Shown in pieces: positions 9,967 through 19,106 of a stretch of 64,000 bases of DNA. Below the pieces are notes generated by a model. That model worked only from the letters and a program-made list of their open reading frames with translations, ran no database searches and was not told where the DNA came from. Position 1 is the stretch's first letter. Each line of letters begins with the position of its first letter. Made by a program: the position numbers and the translations under genes. The DNA comes from G963677445 sp963677445 (GTDB taxonomy: Bacteria > Bacteroidota > Ignavibacteria > Ignavibacteriales > Melioribacteraceae): positions 62,001-126,000 of the forward strand of contig CAXXGF010000028.1 of NCBI GenBank assembly GCA_963677445.2. The letters run 5' to 3'.

Positions 9967-10197
9967 ATGGCAGAAAAATTTGAAAGTGAAATAAAAAAAA
10001 TTGACGATGTTTATTCAGATATCGTGGCGGCATTGCTGAACAAACCGGAAGCGCAGGATTATGAAACTTCGCGCATCTATTTTGAGAATGTTGCGGCGAA
10101 AATGAATCAGTGGGCATCTGATCTGAAAGATGTAAAAAAAATGCTTGAGAGCAGGGAGCCGCTGAGGGACCTGACTGCCGACAACAGACCCGCGTAA
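9967..10197 (+). CDS. small helical protein, unknown
   Basis: 76 residues, charged and predominantly alpha-helical, no membrane segment or signal. An AAGAGG ribosome-binding site lies just upstream of the ATG and it starts 24 bp after the TonB receptor, so it is likely co-transcribed. Ends before a possible short hairpin (gagggccggattccggtcctc, 10204-10224). No family recognised. Confidence 0.6.
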   Translation: MAEKFESEIKKIDDVYSDIVAALLNKPEAQDYETSRIYFENVAAKMNQWASDLKDVKKMLESREPLRDLTADNRPA

Positions 10198-10256
10198 AAT
10201 TATTGAGGGCCGGATTCCGGTCCTCTTGTTTGTTTATCAAATATTTCCCGGTTAAA

Positions 10257-10466
10257 ATGAAAAAAATAGTATTGATTATTCTGTTTTTTAACAGTATCAG
10301 TTCAGCTTCTTTTTATTATGATCTCGATCTTTTTTTTTACTCAAAATATGTAAGTGACGGCATTGTGAAATATGATGAGATAATGAATGAGAAAACGTTG
10401 CTTGAAAAGATTACGACAGGCTTATCAGGCTCACTGCCGGGGGATAATGAAGCGCCTGATATTTAG
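10257..10466 (+). pseudogene. truncated DUF547-like protein, cut at a dispersed repeat
   Basis: The frame from ATG 10257 reads a signal peptide (MKKIVLIILFFNSISSASF) and then FFYSKYVSDGIVKYDEI, resembling the start of DUF547 proteins (KYVxxGxVDY). Only 69 residues remain. The stop TAG at 10464-10466 sits at the junction with the repeat that begins aggctcttatcaccac, a 100-bp dispersed element also at 13112 and 51685. The family normally runs well past 200 residues, so the rest has been lost. Family call is moderate. Confidence 0.45.
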
Positions 10467-11036
10467 GCTCTTATCACCACACTAACGTTAACATGTTGAG
10501 GATAATCCGGAGAGCAAAATTTGTCCAAAGGCCCACTCATAACATGTTATCGATAATCAGAACGAGTACGAATTTTTTCTAAATTACCTTTTGGTCGCGG
10601 CTTGGCGGGCTTTATAGGATTAAAAGGATATTAGGCGTCCTCAAGATCGCGCTCTGATTCGTTTTTTTTGTATTCCGGAACTGAAAGCATTTTCGGGGGA
10701 GATGATTCCTGAAGGATAAAAATATTGTGTTGTCTTTTAATTGATTTTTGCGAAATTCTTTAGTAATTTAAAAAGTGACTGATTCTTGGGCAAAATAATT
10801 ACTCTTGATCCTGGCGCTAAACTTTGGAACCCGGTAATTAACGTTTTTTAGTTTAAACCTGTTTTGTTATTACTACAACCCGGAGATATTATGTCGGAAT
10901 ATCACGTGAATCAGTCGCGGTTTGTTAAAATCAGGGAATTGATTTTTGGAAAGTTTGGGATAAAAAGAGGTGGACCTGGTGTATCTATTTCCGAATACAG
11001 TTGTTTCGGAGCAATCAATCGGAAGAGGGAGAACAA
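10467..11036. other. intergenic; minus-orientation copy of the aacatgtt repeat
   Basis: 10464-10560 is a reverse-complement copy of the element at 13112-13218 and 51685-51787 (shared blocks aacatgttgaggataatccg and gagagcaaaatttgtc). The rest to 11036 contains no gene; the ribosome-binding site ggaagagggag of the next gene is at 11021-11031. Confidence 0.65.
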
Positions 11037-12056
11037 ATGACAATAGAAAAGATTGACCTGGGAATTGACTGGTTCATCGACAAAGAGGCTATTGACAGAG
11101 GTGAGCCGGGGCTAACTAATTCATTTGTTTCTTCAGTGGCGGGTTTGCTGAATTATATCGATAATCCGGTAGATCCTGTGTGGCTTATGGGCATTACAGG
11201 CTTCGCGTTCAGAATCTGCGCGGGTGAAAAATTCAATAATTGCGGAATGACTGCTTTCAACCGGCCGGAAATAATACGTGAGGTTTTCAGAATTGCCGGA
11301 TACGAATGTGAACTGATGAGCACAAGCACGTCTGTTATCGAACAAAAAGAGGAAATTTATTCAAAAACATGTAAAGCCATCAAAAGATCACTGAACAATG
11401 GTATTCCTGTCCTTGCCTGGGATAACAGCTTATCTAAATGGGCGCTGATCAAAGGGTTTGATGATCTCCATAAATGTCTGCTCTCTATTATTGATGATAA
11501 CAGGAACATCAGACTTGATTACCATAGGCCCTGGCTGAATGGAACTATGGTTTTAAACATTGCGGCGCCGGGTGAAAAGGTTTCAGAATATAATGATAAC
11601 GCTTTTGATATGAGTCTGGTAAAGGCTTTATCACATTCAAGGGGAGAGGCAAAAATTGACCGGACAGGATTTCGTACCGGATTGGCGGCATATAAGTTGC
11701 TGGCAATGTTATTTGAATGGTGGGCATCGGGCATTGAAACTAATACCAACGAAAATGAAAATTTGATGCTGATCGAAAACGCGAAAATTTGTTCAGAACA
11801 GATTTATTCGGCCAGATGTTACGCGAGGCAGTATCTCGCGAAATATTCTGACAAGAACAATATGCTGAGTCACGCTGAATATTGTTACGGCAGTGTGGCA
11901 AGTTATCTGAAGCCGATATGGGATTATTTCAGGAAAAACGGACCTGCTGACGCTGATATTTTTAATACATTCGCTTCATATATTCGAAATGCCTCTTTGG
12001 CTGAAGAACAGGGATTATACTATTTAAGTGAATACCTGGAGTATCAGAAAATCTGA
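11037..12056 (+). CDS. uncharacterised protein, possible papain/C39-like (BtrH-like) N-terminal domain
   Basis: 339 residues. ATG 11037 chosen because GAGGGAG lies 6-8 bases upstream; a TTG at 11001 would add 12 residues. The N-terminal half (SFVSSVAGLLNY, LMGITGFAFRICAG, NNCGMTAFNRPEII, GIPVLAW, WALIKGFDD) resembles cysteine-peptidase-like domains of the BtrH/C39 kind, but the usual leading Cys position is occupied by Ser/Val, so catalysis is doubtful. The C-terminal half is helical (WWASGIE, YSARCYARQYLAKYS), as in cofactor- or peptide-handling relatives. The family assignment is tentative; the gene is clearly real. Confidence 0.7.
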   Translation: MTIEKIDLGIDWFIDKEAIDRGEPGLTNSFVSSVAGLLNYIDNPVDPVWLMGITGFAFRICAGEKFNNCGMTAFNRPEIIREVFRIAGYECELMSTSTSVIEQKEEIYSKTCKAIKRSLNNGIPVLAWDNSLSKWALIKGFDDLHKCLLSIIDDNRNIRLDYHRPWLNGTMVLNIAAPGEKVSEYNDNAFDMSLVKALSHSRGEAKIDRTGFRTGLAAYKLLAMLFEWWASGIETNTNENENLMLIENAKICSEQIYSARCYARQYLAKYSDKNNMLSHAEYCYGSVASYLKPIWDYFRKNGPADADIFNTFASYIRNASLAEEQGLYYLSEYLEYQKI

Positions 12057-13590
12057 ACGGCATTCATAGCTTGTCCATAAAAATGGGGAAGGTTTAAATT
12101 ACTCCGTAAGGAGTTAAATTCTACGCAAAATGGCAAAATTAATTAACCTGCCATTCATATTTATGCTACGAGGCTATCTGTCGTCCCTGGCGGGACTTAT
12201 TTATTTCACCTTAACGTTGTCTCCCCCATAATGAATTATGGGGTTATTATCTGTCGTCCCTAACGGGACTTATTCTAAATAATAATGATTATCTACAAGC
12301 AAATATTAAATCAGATTAATATGAATCCCGTCAGGGATGATGGAAAATAGCCCCTATTTTCAAATAGGGGAACTTGTTCAAGAATACATCATTAAGTCCC
12401 GTCAGGGATTCTCCGTGGCGAACAGGCGGACAGAATTATTTTTGCTCTGGCTTGCCAGTCTATGAATTACGAAGGAAAGAAATGTGATGAAACTATGCTT
12501 TCGATTTTTTTACCTTCCGGGCAATAAGACTAATATCAGGTGATGCTGTGTATCATTTTATGGGGGGGATATTGACTTTTCTCAGAATTCGTTTATTCCT
12601 AAGCCGGCAAAGCCAGAACCAATATAAATCCTGAACAAATGATCATACTCGTTCTCGTAATCGTACCCGGTTTTATTTTTCTCTTGGAAATTGTTCGAGT
12701 ACGATAACGAGTACGGCTCGTTTTTATTAACATACAAATTCGTTATTCTGCAATAAAAGCAAGCATATTATTATTAAGTTCCCAAAATTTTCCCCAGGCA
12801 GAGTCTGAGGAAAACACCCTAAAAGGAAAGAATTCAGAAATTTAAAATAATTCCGCGCCTTTAGGCCGGAGTTCAAGCGCAAAGTAACCAGCTTTATAGG
12901 GCTTTAGCCCAAAGGACGGATAAGGAAAAATTTCCTTTTGGGAAGAGGAAACGGGCAGACTAAAAACAAAGTAACAGTAAGATGACGGGGTTGGCGATAA
13001 GGGTGTTTATTTTTTCCCGGGGGTTGCATTAAGATTACTCCGTCAGCAGATTAACCAGACCAAATGACATATACAGCATTTTCCGGTTCGTCCCATATAC
13101 GAATTAAGAATTGCGGCCTGACTATCGGCAACATGTTATTAGAGGGCTTTTTGACAAATTTTGCTCTCCGGATTTTCCTCAACATGTTAGCGGTAGTATG
13201 GTGATAAGAGCCTGCCATTTCCGAGGCAGGGGCAGCCCATACTTCCTTTCAAAATCCAAAAATTTTCAGAGGTTTTCCTCAACATTAAAGGAAAAATAAC
13301 GATAATAGACCAGGGGTAAAATGCCCTGATTTCCATTATCGGAGATATCATGTCTTTTGGCTTTTGTTTTAGTTTTTATAGAGATAAAATGTCTCTAAAA
13401 TTTGTCCCGGAATATAATAATTTCATCCGGTTTAAAGGCATTTTTATCGAAAAAACGCAACAGAATAAAAATAGTATTGTAAATTTCCGTTGAGATCGTA
13501 TCCCATATTTGATGATTGGACAAAAATTTTAGCTAAAAAAATATTATTACGATGAAAATGAAGTTAAAAAAATATACAAACGGAGGTATC
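12057..13590. repeat. 1.5-kb repeat-rich intergenic region
   Basis: No gene seen. Contains the ctacgcaaaatggcaaaatt module (12098-12140); four GTCCC/GGGAC palindromes (12183-12420; gtcgtccctggcgggactt, aagtcccgtcagggatt); the palindromic cgttctcg/cgagtacg module (12646-12721); and the aacatgtt element (13112-13218). These recur elsewhere in the window, so the gap is a landing site for several dispersed repeat families. The 62-codon frame at 13111-13299 is only the translated repeat. Confidence 0.7.
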
Positions 13591-16500
13591 ATGACAGGAT
13601 GTTACAAAAATATCGGGCAGCGCCTGATAATTTATCTGACTATGTTTTTAATTATCGGGGGAGCAGGCTCACTGCTTGCCCAGAACACAGATGATCCCTG
13701 CGATCTTTCAGGAATGACTACATTCACACAGGGTGGATGGGGAACAGGAGCGAATGGCAACAATCCCGGTTCAATACGCGACGCCCATTTTGATGAAGTA
13801 TTCCCGCAGGATATGGTAATTACCGGCGGACAATATACATTAAAGTTCACATCCAGCGCCGCGGTAGAAAATTATCTGCCGGCAGGCGGCCCCTCTAAAG
13901 CTATGACTGGTAATATTACCAATCCCACCAATAAAAAAGCTGCCGGTGGAATTCTTGGCGGACAGATAACCGCGCTCACATTAAATGTTGAGTTCGACAG
14001 AGCCGGAAAAATAGGTGCAGGGGCTTATGAGCTCGCTGATCTTGTAATTACCGGCGGACCTTTTCAGGGGATGACCGTTGATGAATTTCTTGATCTCGCT
14101 CAGACTGCTCTGACAGGTGGTAACACTCAGGGATTTTCATATAGCCAGATAAATGACGCAGCTACAGCATTAAATGAAAATTTTGACAACGGTACAGTTA
14201 ACCACGGTTACGTTACATGCCCGCCGACAATTACCGGAAGTCTTGGCGATAAAGTATGGCTTGATGAAAATAGCAACGGTATTCAGGATAATGGTGAATC
14301 AGGCGTTTCTAATATAACTGTAAAATTATATCTGGATGGAGCGATATTTGAAACAACAACAACCAATCAGAATGGTATATATTTATTTGATGATCTGAAC
14401 GGCGATGATTATGAAGTGGAATTTGTTCTTCCCGCCGGATATGAATTCAGCCCGCAGAACCAGGGAAATAATGACAATTTGGATTCCGACGCGAATACCA
14501 CAACAGGTAAAACAGGAACGATAACTCTTGCTGATGGTGATCACAGAACAGATATTGACGCAGGTCTGGTATTGCTGAAAGCGAGCCTTGGAAATTATGT
14601 ATGGCTTGATGAAGATCGTGACGGAGTCCAGGATGGAAATGAGGCCGGAGTTGAAGGTATAACTGTGAAACTGCTTAATGCAGGCGGAACAGAAATCAGT
14701 TCGACCACAACAAATGAGGATGGTCTTTACAGCTTTACCGATCTTAATCCGGGAACATATTCAGTCCAGTTTGTTAAACCCTCAGGCTATTCATTCAGCC
14801 CGAAGGACAGCGGCAATGACCTGGTTGATTCAGACGCTGATCTGACAACCGGAAAAACTGCCCAGGTTACTCTCGCGGCAGGAGATAATAACACCTCACT
14901 TGACGCTGGTATTTATGATATTAAAGGAAGCATCGGCGATTTTGTATGGAATGACACAGATAATGATGGTGTGCAGGATCTTGGTGAAGCCGGAATAGAA
15001 GGAATTACAGTAACTCTTTATAAATGTGATGATACACAGGTAGCTTCGACCACAACAGACGAAGATGGCAAATATCTTTTTGATGAGCTGCTGCCTGATG
15101 ATTATTATGTGAAATTTACATTGCCGAACGGATTTATGTTCAGTCCGAAAGATTCCGGCGGCAATGACGCGAAAGATTCCGATGCCAATACCACCACTGG
15201 TAAGACTGAATGTATCACACTTGGCAACGCGGAAAACAACATGACCCTGGACGCGGGTATGTTTGAACCTAAAGCCAGTCTCGGTGATTTTGTCTGGATA
15301 GACCTTGATGAAAATGGTGTTCAGGATAATGGCGAGCCTGTTATGGCTAATGTTCCTGTTTCACTTTACACATGCGACGGTAATTTTATTACTCAGACAA
15401 ATACAGATCAATATGGCAAATATCTCTTTGGCGGACTTGACCCGGGAGATTACAAAGTTAAATTCACCAAACCGAACGGATACTATTACACAGTTAAAGA
15501 TGCCGGCGCGGATGACGCCCTTGATTCAGACGCTGATCCGGTAACAGGTTTTACAGCTTGTGTCACCCTGGCGGCTCTTGAAGAAAATACCACCGTGGAC
15601 GCCGGATTTTACCAGCCGACCGCAAGCATAGGCAACTTCGTATGGGAAGATACAGACAAAGATGGTGTTCAGGATAATGGTGAATCAGGTTTCGAGGGAG
15701 TTCTGGTTAAACTTTATAATTGTGGTGATGATCTGCTCGCCACCACGATCACGAATGAAAATGGTTCTTATCTCTTCTCAAACTATCCCGCGGGAGATTA
15801 TTATGTGAGATTTATTCTGCCGAACGGATATGAGTTCTCACCGAAAGACGCGGGCTCTGATGACGCTAAAGATTCGGACGCCGACCAGACAACGGGAAAA
15901 ACCGACTGCTTCTCTCTCGCGGCTGGTGATAATGATGATTCAAGAGACGCGGGTATTTATCCCACATCGGTTACAGTTGATATAGAAATAACTAAAACAG
16001 CAAGTGAAATGAATCCCGATGATGGCGATCCCCTTTCATTTACAATTAAAGCGAAAAACAATGGCCCGGCCAACGCTGCCTCTGTTGTAGTTAAAGACCT
16101 TCTTCCTGATGGTTTTGACCTCTCGGGAACAACAACCTCACAGGGAACCTTTGACGATGTTTCAGGTATCTGGACAGTTGGCGCGCTTAATTCAGGTCAG
16201 ACTGCCACTCTTACTGTTAACGGGGAAGTCAACCTCGGATCATCAGCTCCGTTCGAATTATATGAAGCTGAAGGATTTAACCTTTTTGTACTGGAAAACC
16301 TTATTCAGCCATCCGCCGATACTGAAGGTAAAGTCGCGGTAGGCGGAAACGCTTCACTCAATAACTATAGTGTTGGCGATCTTCTTCAGCCCTCGGGCGG
16401 AACAGTTGATATATTGATTGTTGGCGGTCATCTGGAATATGGAAGCGGAAGTGTTGAAGCGGGCAATATTGTTTATGGCCAGTCAACTAACCTGCCCAAA

Positions 16501-18363
16501 CCGCAGGTGAGCATACCTGACGGAACCTTAAGACAGGACACAGTAATTGATTTTGAAGCAGCGGAAAATAATCTTAAAGCTCTCGCGGCAAGTCTTTCCG
16601 GTTATGCCGCTAACGGAACAACAACTCTCCAGTGGAGCGCTGTTAACCTGAACGGAACAAATCCCCTGGTGAATGTATTTGATGTTGACGGGGCCGATCT
16701 GACAGCCTCAACAGAAATGAATATAAGTGTTCCAAACGGTTCAGTTGTAATCGTCAACATTTCAGGTGATGATATTGACTGGAGCGGAGGCCTGGTAGTG
16801 GCCGGAACCGCTATTACCAATGTTATTTACAATGTTTATGAAGCGACCAATCTGAAAATATCCTCGATTGATGTAACAGGAACTCTGCTCGCTCCTTATG
16901 CCGATCTCGATTTCCCGACCGGTGTTATTAATGGCCAGGTAATCGTAAAATCAATGACAGGAACGGGACAGTTTAACAATAAACTTTTTGCCGGAAATGT
17001 TCCGGTTGATCCTAATCTCGTGAACTGCGCCGAACTTTTCAGTTCAGACCCCGTAGACAGCGACGAATCGAATGACTGCGACTGTGTTACTGTTGTTGTT
17101 GGTGATACTACCAGCGGCGGCGGTTCAGGCAGCGGCGGAAACACTAATTTCGAATGGGAACTTGTTGGCGGAACAGGTCTTGAAGAAATGATCTGGACAA
17201 TCGACAACGACGCGGCAGGCAATATGCTTTGCGGAACCGTAGGCGGTAATATTTATCGCTCGGAAAATAATGGTGTCGACTGGACACTTATCAACTCGTC
17301 AATGCAGGTTGGCTGGGTATGGTCACTGGTTACTGATGACAACGGCAGGATTTATGCCGGAACCGAAGATGGAATTTATTATACCGATAATAATGGCACA
17401 GACTGGAACGGCCCGGTATTGGAAGGATACGATGTCAGAGCGCTTGTCATTGACGGATTCGATAATCTTTACGCGGGCACATGGGGCGCCGGTATATTCA
17501 AGAGCATAAACGGAACCCAGTGGAACGCGGCCAATTCAGGATTAACTACTCTCGCGGTTCACGCTCTCGCGGTAAGTTCGAACTCCAAAATTTACGCCGG
17601 AACCTTTGGCGGCGGTGTTTATGAAAGCGCCGATCTCGGGGCAACCTGGGAACAGACAGGCGGCAGTTACAGCTACGTATGGGCTCTGGATATTACAAGC
17701 AATGATGTATTATATGCCGGAACATATGGCGGCGGAGTTTATACAAGTGAAAATGGCGGAGCCAACTGGCAGCTTCTCGGAGGAGCTTCACCATATGTTT
17801 ATTCAATCACTGTTGACGCTGCCGACAATGTATTTATTACAACATGGGCCGATGGAGTATTTATGCTTAATCTGAACGGTCCCACAGCGCCATTAACAGG
17901 TAACGGAAAATATGGCCGCGATGAAGTTAACACAGCAGGCTGGATGCCGATGGGATTGAATAATGCCGGTATTAGCTCGGTGGCTGTCAATCCGCAGAAT
18001 ACAGAACTCTTTGCCGGTTCGGAAGATGGCAATATCTATAAGCTTACTTTGAACACTATTACCGGTGTTGAAGATCTTACTGAAGATAATGTGATCCCTG
18101 AAGAATTTGAACTCTCACAGAACTATCCTAATCCGTTCAATCCTTCAACAACAATCAACTTCAGCCTAAGGGAAGCAGGCAATTACAAGCTGACTGTATA
18201 TAACATAATCGGTCAGGAAGTTGCCACACTCGTTGATGAGTCACTTAATGCCGGTAAATATAATGTCACTTTTGACGCGGCGGAGTTTTCATCAGGAATT
18301 TACATCTACCGCCTCTCAGGTCAGAATGTGAACATGGTTAAGAAAATGATTCTTTTGAAATAA
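13591..18363 (+). CDS. giant T9SS-exported SdrD_B-repeat / choice-of-anchor-A / beta-propeller protein
   Basis: 1590 residues. ATG 13591 is preferred to ATG 13552 because GGAGG is 5 bases upstream and it starts a normal signal peptide ending SLLAQ. Order: a unique N-terminal domain; five SdrD_B/Cna-B-like repeats of about 116 residues beginning near 14236, 14583, 14928, 15276 and 15627 (GDKVWLDENSNGIQDNGE type with acidic, probably calcium-binding loops); a DUF11 domain (15975-16240); a choice-of-anchor-A domain (about 16245-17000); a Gly/Ser linker; a sortilin/BNR-like beta-propeller (17155-18050, repeated IYAGTxGGGVYxSxDxGxxW); and a type IX sorting domain (LSQNYPNPFNPSTTINFSL, ending MVKKMILLK). 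Likely a surface adhesin or sheath protein. A terminator follows directly. Confidence 0.92.
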   Translation: MTGCYKNIGQRLIIYLTMFLIIGGAGSLLAQNTDDPCDLSGMTTFTQGGWGTGANGNNPGSIRDAHFDEVFPQDMVITGGQYTLKFTSSAAVENYLPAGGPSKAMTGNITNPTNKKAAGGILGGQITALTLNVEFDRAGKIGAGAYELADLVITGGPFQGMTVDEFLDLAQTALTGGNTQGFSYSQINDAATALNENFDNGTVNHGYVTCPPTITGSLGDKVWLDENSNGIQDNGESGVSNITVKLYLDGAIFETTTTNQNGIYLFDDLNGDDYEVEFVLPAGYEFSPQNQGNNDNLDSDANTTTGKTGTITLADGDHRTDIDAGLVLLKASLGNYVWLDEDRDGVQDGNEAGVEGITVKLLNAGGTEISSTTTNEDGLYSFTDLNPGTYSVQFVKPSGYSFSPKDSGNDLVDSDADLTTGKTAQVTLAAGDNNTSLDAGIYDIKGSIGDFVWNDTDNDGVQDLGEAGIEGITVTLYKCDDTQVASTTTDEDGKYLFDELLPDDYYVKFTLPNGFMFSPKDSGGNDAKDSDANTTTGKTECITLGNAENNMTLDAGMFEPKASLGDFVWIDLDENGVQDNGEPVMANVPVSLYTCDGNFITQTNTDQYGKYLFGGLDPGDYKVKFTKPNGYYYTVKDAGADDALDSDADPVTGFTACVTLAALEENTTVDAGFYQPTASIGNFVWEDTDKDGVQDNGESGFEGVLVKLYNCGDDLLATTITNENGSYLFSNYPAGDYYVRFILPNGYEFSPKDAGSDDAKDSDADQTTGKTDCFSLAAGDNDDSRDAGIYPTSVTVDIEITKTASEMNPDDGDPLSFTIKAKNNGPANAASVVVKDLLPDGFDLSGTTTSQGTFDDVSGIWTVGALNSGQTATLTVNGEVNLGSSAPFELYEAEGFNLFVLENLIQPSADTEGKVAVGGNASLNNYSVGDLLQPSGGTVDILIVGGHLEYGSGSVEAGNIVYGQSTNLPKPQVSIPDGTLRQDTVIDFEAAENNLKALAASLSGYAANGTTTLQWSAVNLNGTNPLVNVFDVDGADLTASTEMNISVPNGSVVIVNISGDDIDWSGGLVVAGTAITNVIYNVYEATNLKISSIDVTGTLLAPYADLDFPTGVINGQVIVKSMTGTGQFNNKLFAGNVPVDPNLVNCAELFSSDPVDSDESNDCDCVTVVVGDTTSGGGSGSGGNTNFEWELVGGTGLEEMIWTIDNDAAGNMLCGTVGGNIYRSENNGVDWTLINSSMQVGWVWSLVTDDNGRIYAGTEDGIYYTDNNGTDWNGPVLEGYDVRALVIDGFDNLYAGTWGAGIFKSINGTQWNAANSGLTTLAVHALAVSSNSKIYAGTFGGGVYESADLGATWEQTGGSYSYVWALDITSNDVLYAGTYGGGVYTSENGGANWQLLGGASPYVYSITVDAADNVFITTWADGVFMLNLNGPTAPLTGNGKYGRDEVNTAGWMPMGLNNAGISSVAVNPQNTELFAGSEDGNIYKLTLNTITGVEDLTEDNVIPEEFELSQNYPNPFNPSTTINFSLREAGNYKLTVYNIIGQEVATLVDESLNAGKYNVTFDAAEFSSGIYIYRLSGQNVNMVKKMILLK

Positions 18364-18426
18364 TTTTTTAAGCAGCTTTCTCCGGCTGCTTTTAATGAAA
18401 GGTTAACAAACCTTGAATGATGAGAA

Positions 18427-18451
18427 GCGAGGCCCCGGCCTCGCTTTTTTT
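18427..18451 (+). terminator. Rho-independent terminator after the giant surface protein
   Basis: Perfect stem gcgaggc/gcctcgc with a short cccg loop, followed by seven T residues, 60 bp after the stop codon. Confidence 0.9.
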
Positions 18452-19046
18452 ATTGTCGTCTCAATTTGTGTTAAAGATATTTTATGGTTATCCAAATTCA
18501 GGGTGAAACTGGACTTCCTGCAGAATTTAAGGCGCTTTAGCCACCAGGAATTGCTGATTTTTTAACTCTTCACTCTCCATCAACCACTCTTTACTTGTAG
18601 AGTCCTGATAAGTCTGAAAATTCAGAACTCCTTACCCCTCGCAAAATGAAATCGCGGAAGTTCATCGCGAAATATTATATTCCAAGATCTTAATACAAGC
18701 AGATTTTATCATTCATCGAGCAAAAAATAAAAATGCTGTTCCATTTTAAAGGATGAAAAGTTGTCTCTGTCGTCCCTGACGGGACTTTTTGTGATTGTAT
18801 GTTACCCATTTACCCCACAATAAATTGCGGGGCTATTTCCTGCTGTCCCTGGCGGGACTTTCTTTCAGACTTCTATCCCCGCGATTTTATTTTACGAATG
18901 AATACATGTAAATTATTGTTTTTTATTACGAGGGATCAGGAGCTCTGTATTATTTGTTATCGTCAAATAGAATATGACTATTTCGTTTAATGCTGTCAAA
19001 TACCTTCCCCAATCCGATATTTGGTGAACTCGGACATGATCCGGAT
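18452..19046. repeat. repeat-rich intergenic region
   Basis: No gene. 18640-18700 (aatgaaatcgcggaagttca) is inverted relative to 57065-57135. 18753-18960 carries two gtccctgacgggactt-type palindromes and a segment (gcgattttattttacgaatg, agggatcaggagctctg) whose reverse complement is at 56345-56480. These are dispersed non-coding repeats. Confidence 0.65.
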
Positions 19047-19080
19047 ATAAAAAAGCCCCGGGGTAATCCGGGGCTGAAAA
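19047..19080 (-). terminator. terminator of the FAD/Fe-S oxidoreductase gene
   Basis: Stem agccccgg/ccggggct at 19054-19075, followed on the minus strand by a run of T residues. Lies 30 bp beyond the stop of the gene at 19107. Confidence 0.85.
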
Positions 19081-19106
19081 AATTAAACTCAGGGTGATAA
19101 CGCGAA

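Noticed and set aside
13111..13299. 62-codon frame
   Set aside because: It is a translated copy of the aacatgtt repeat.
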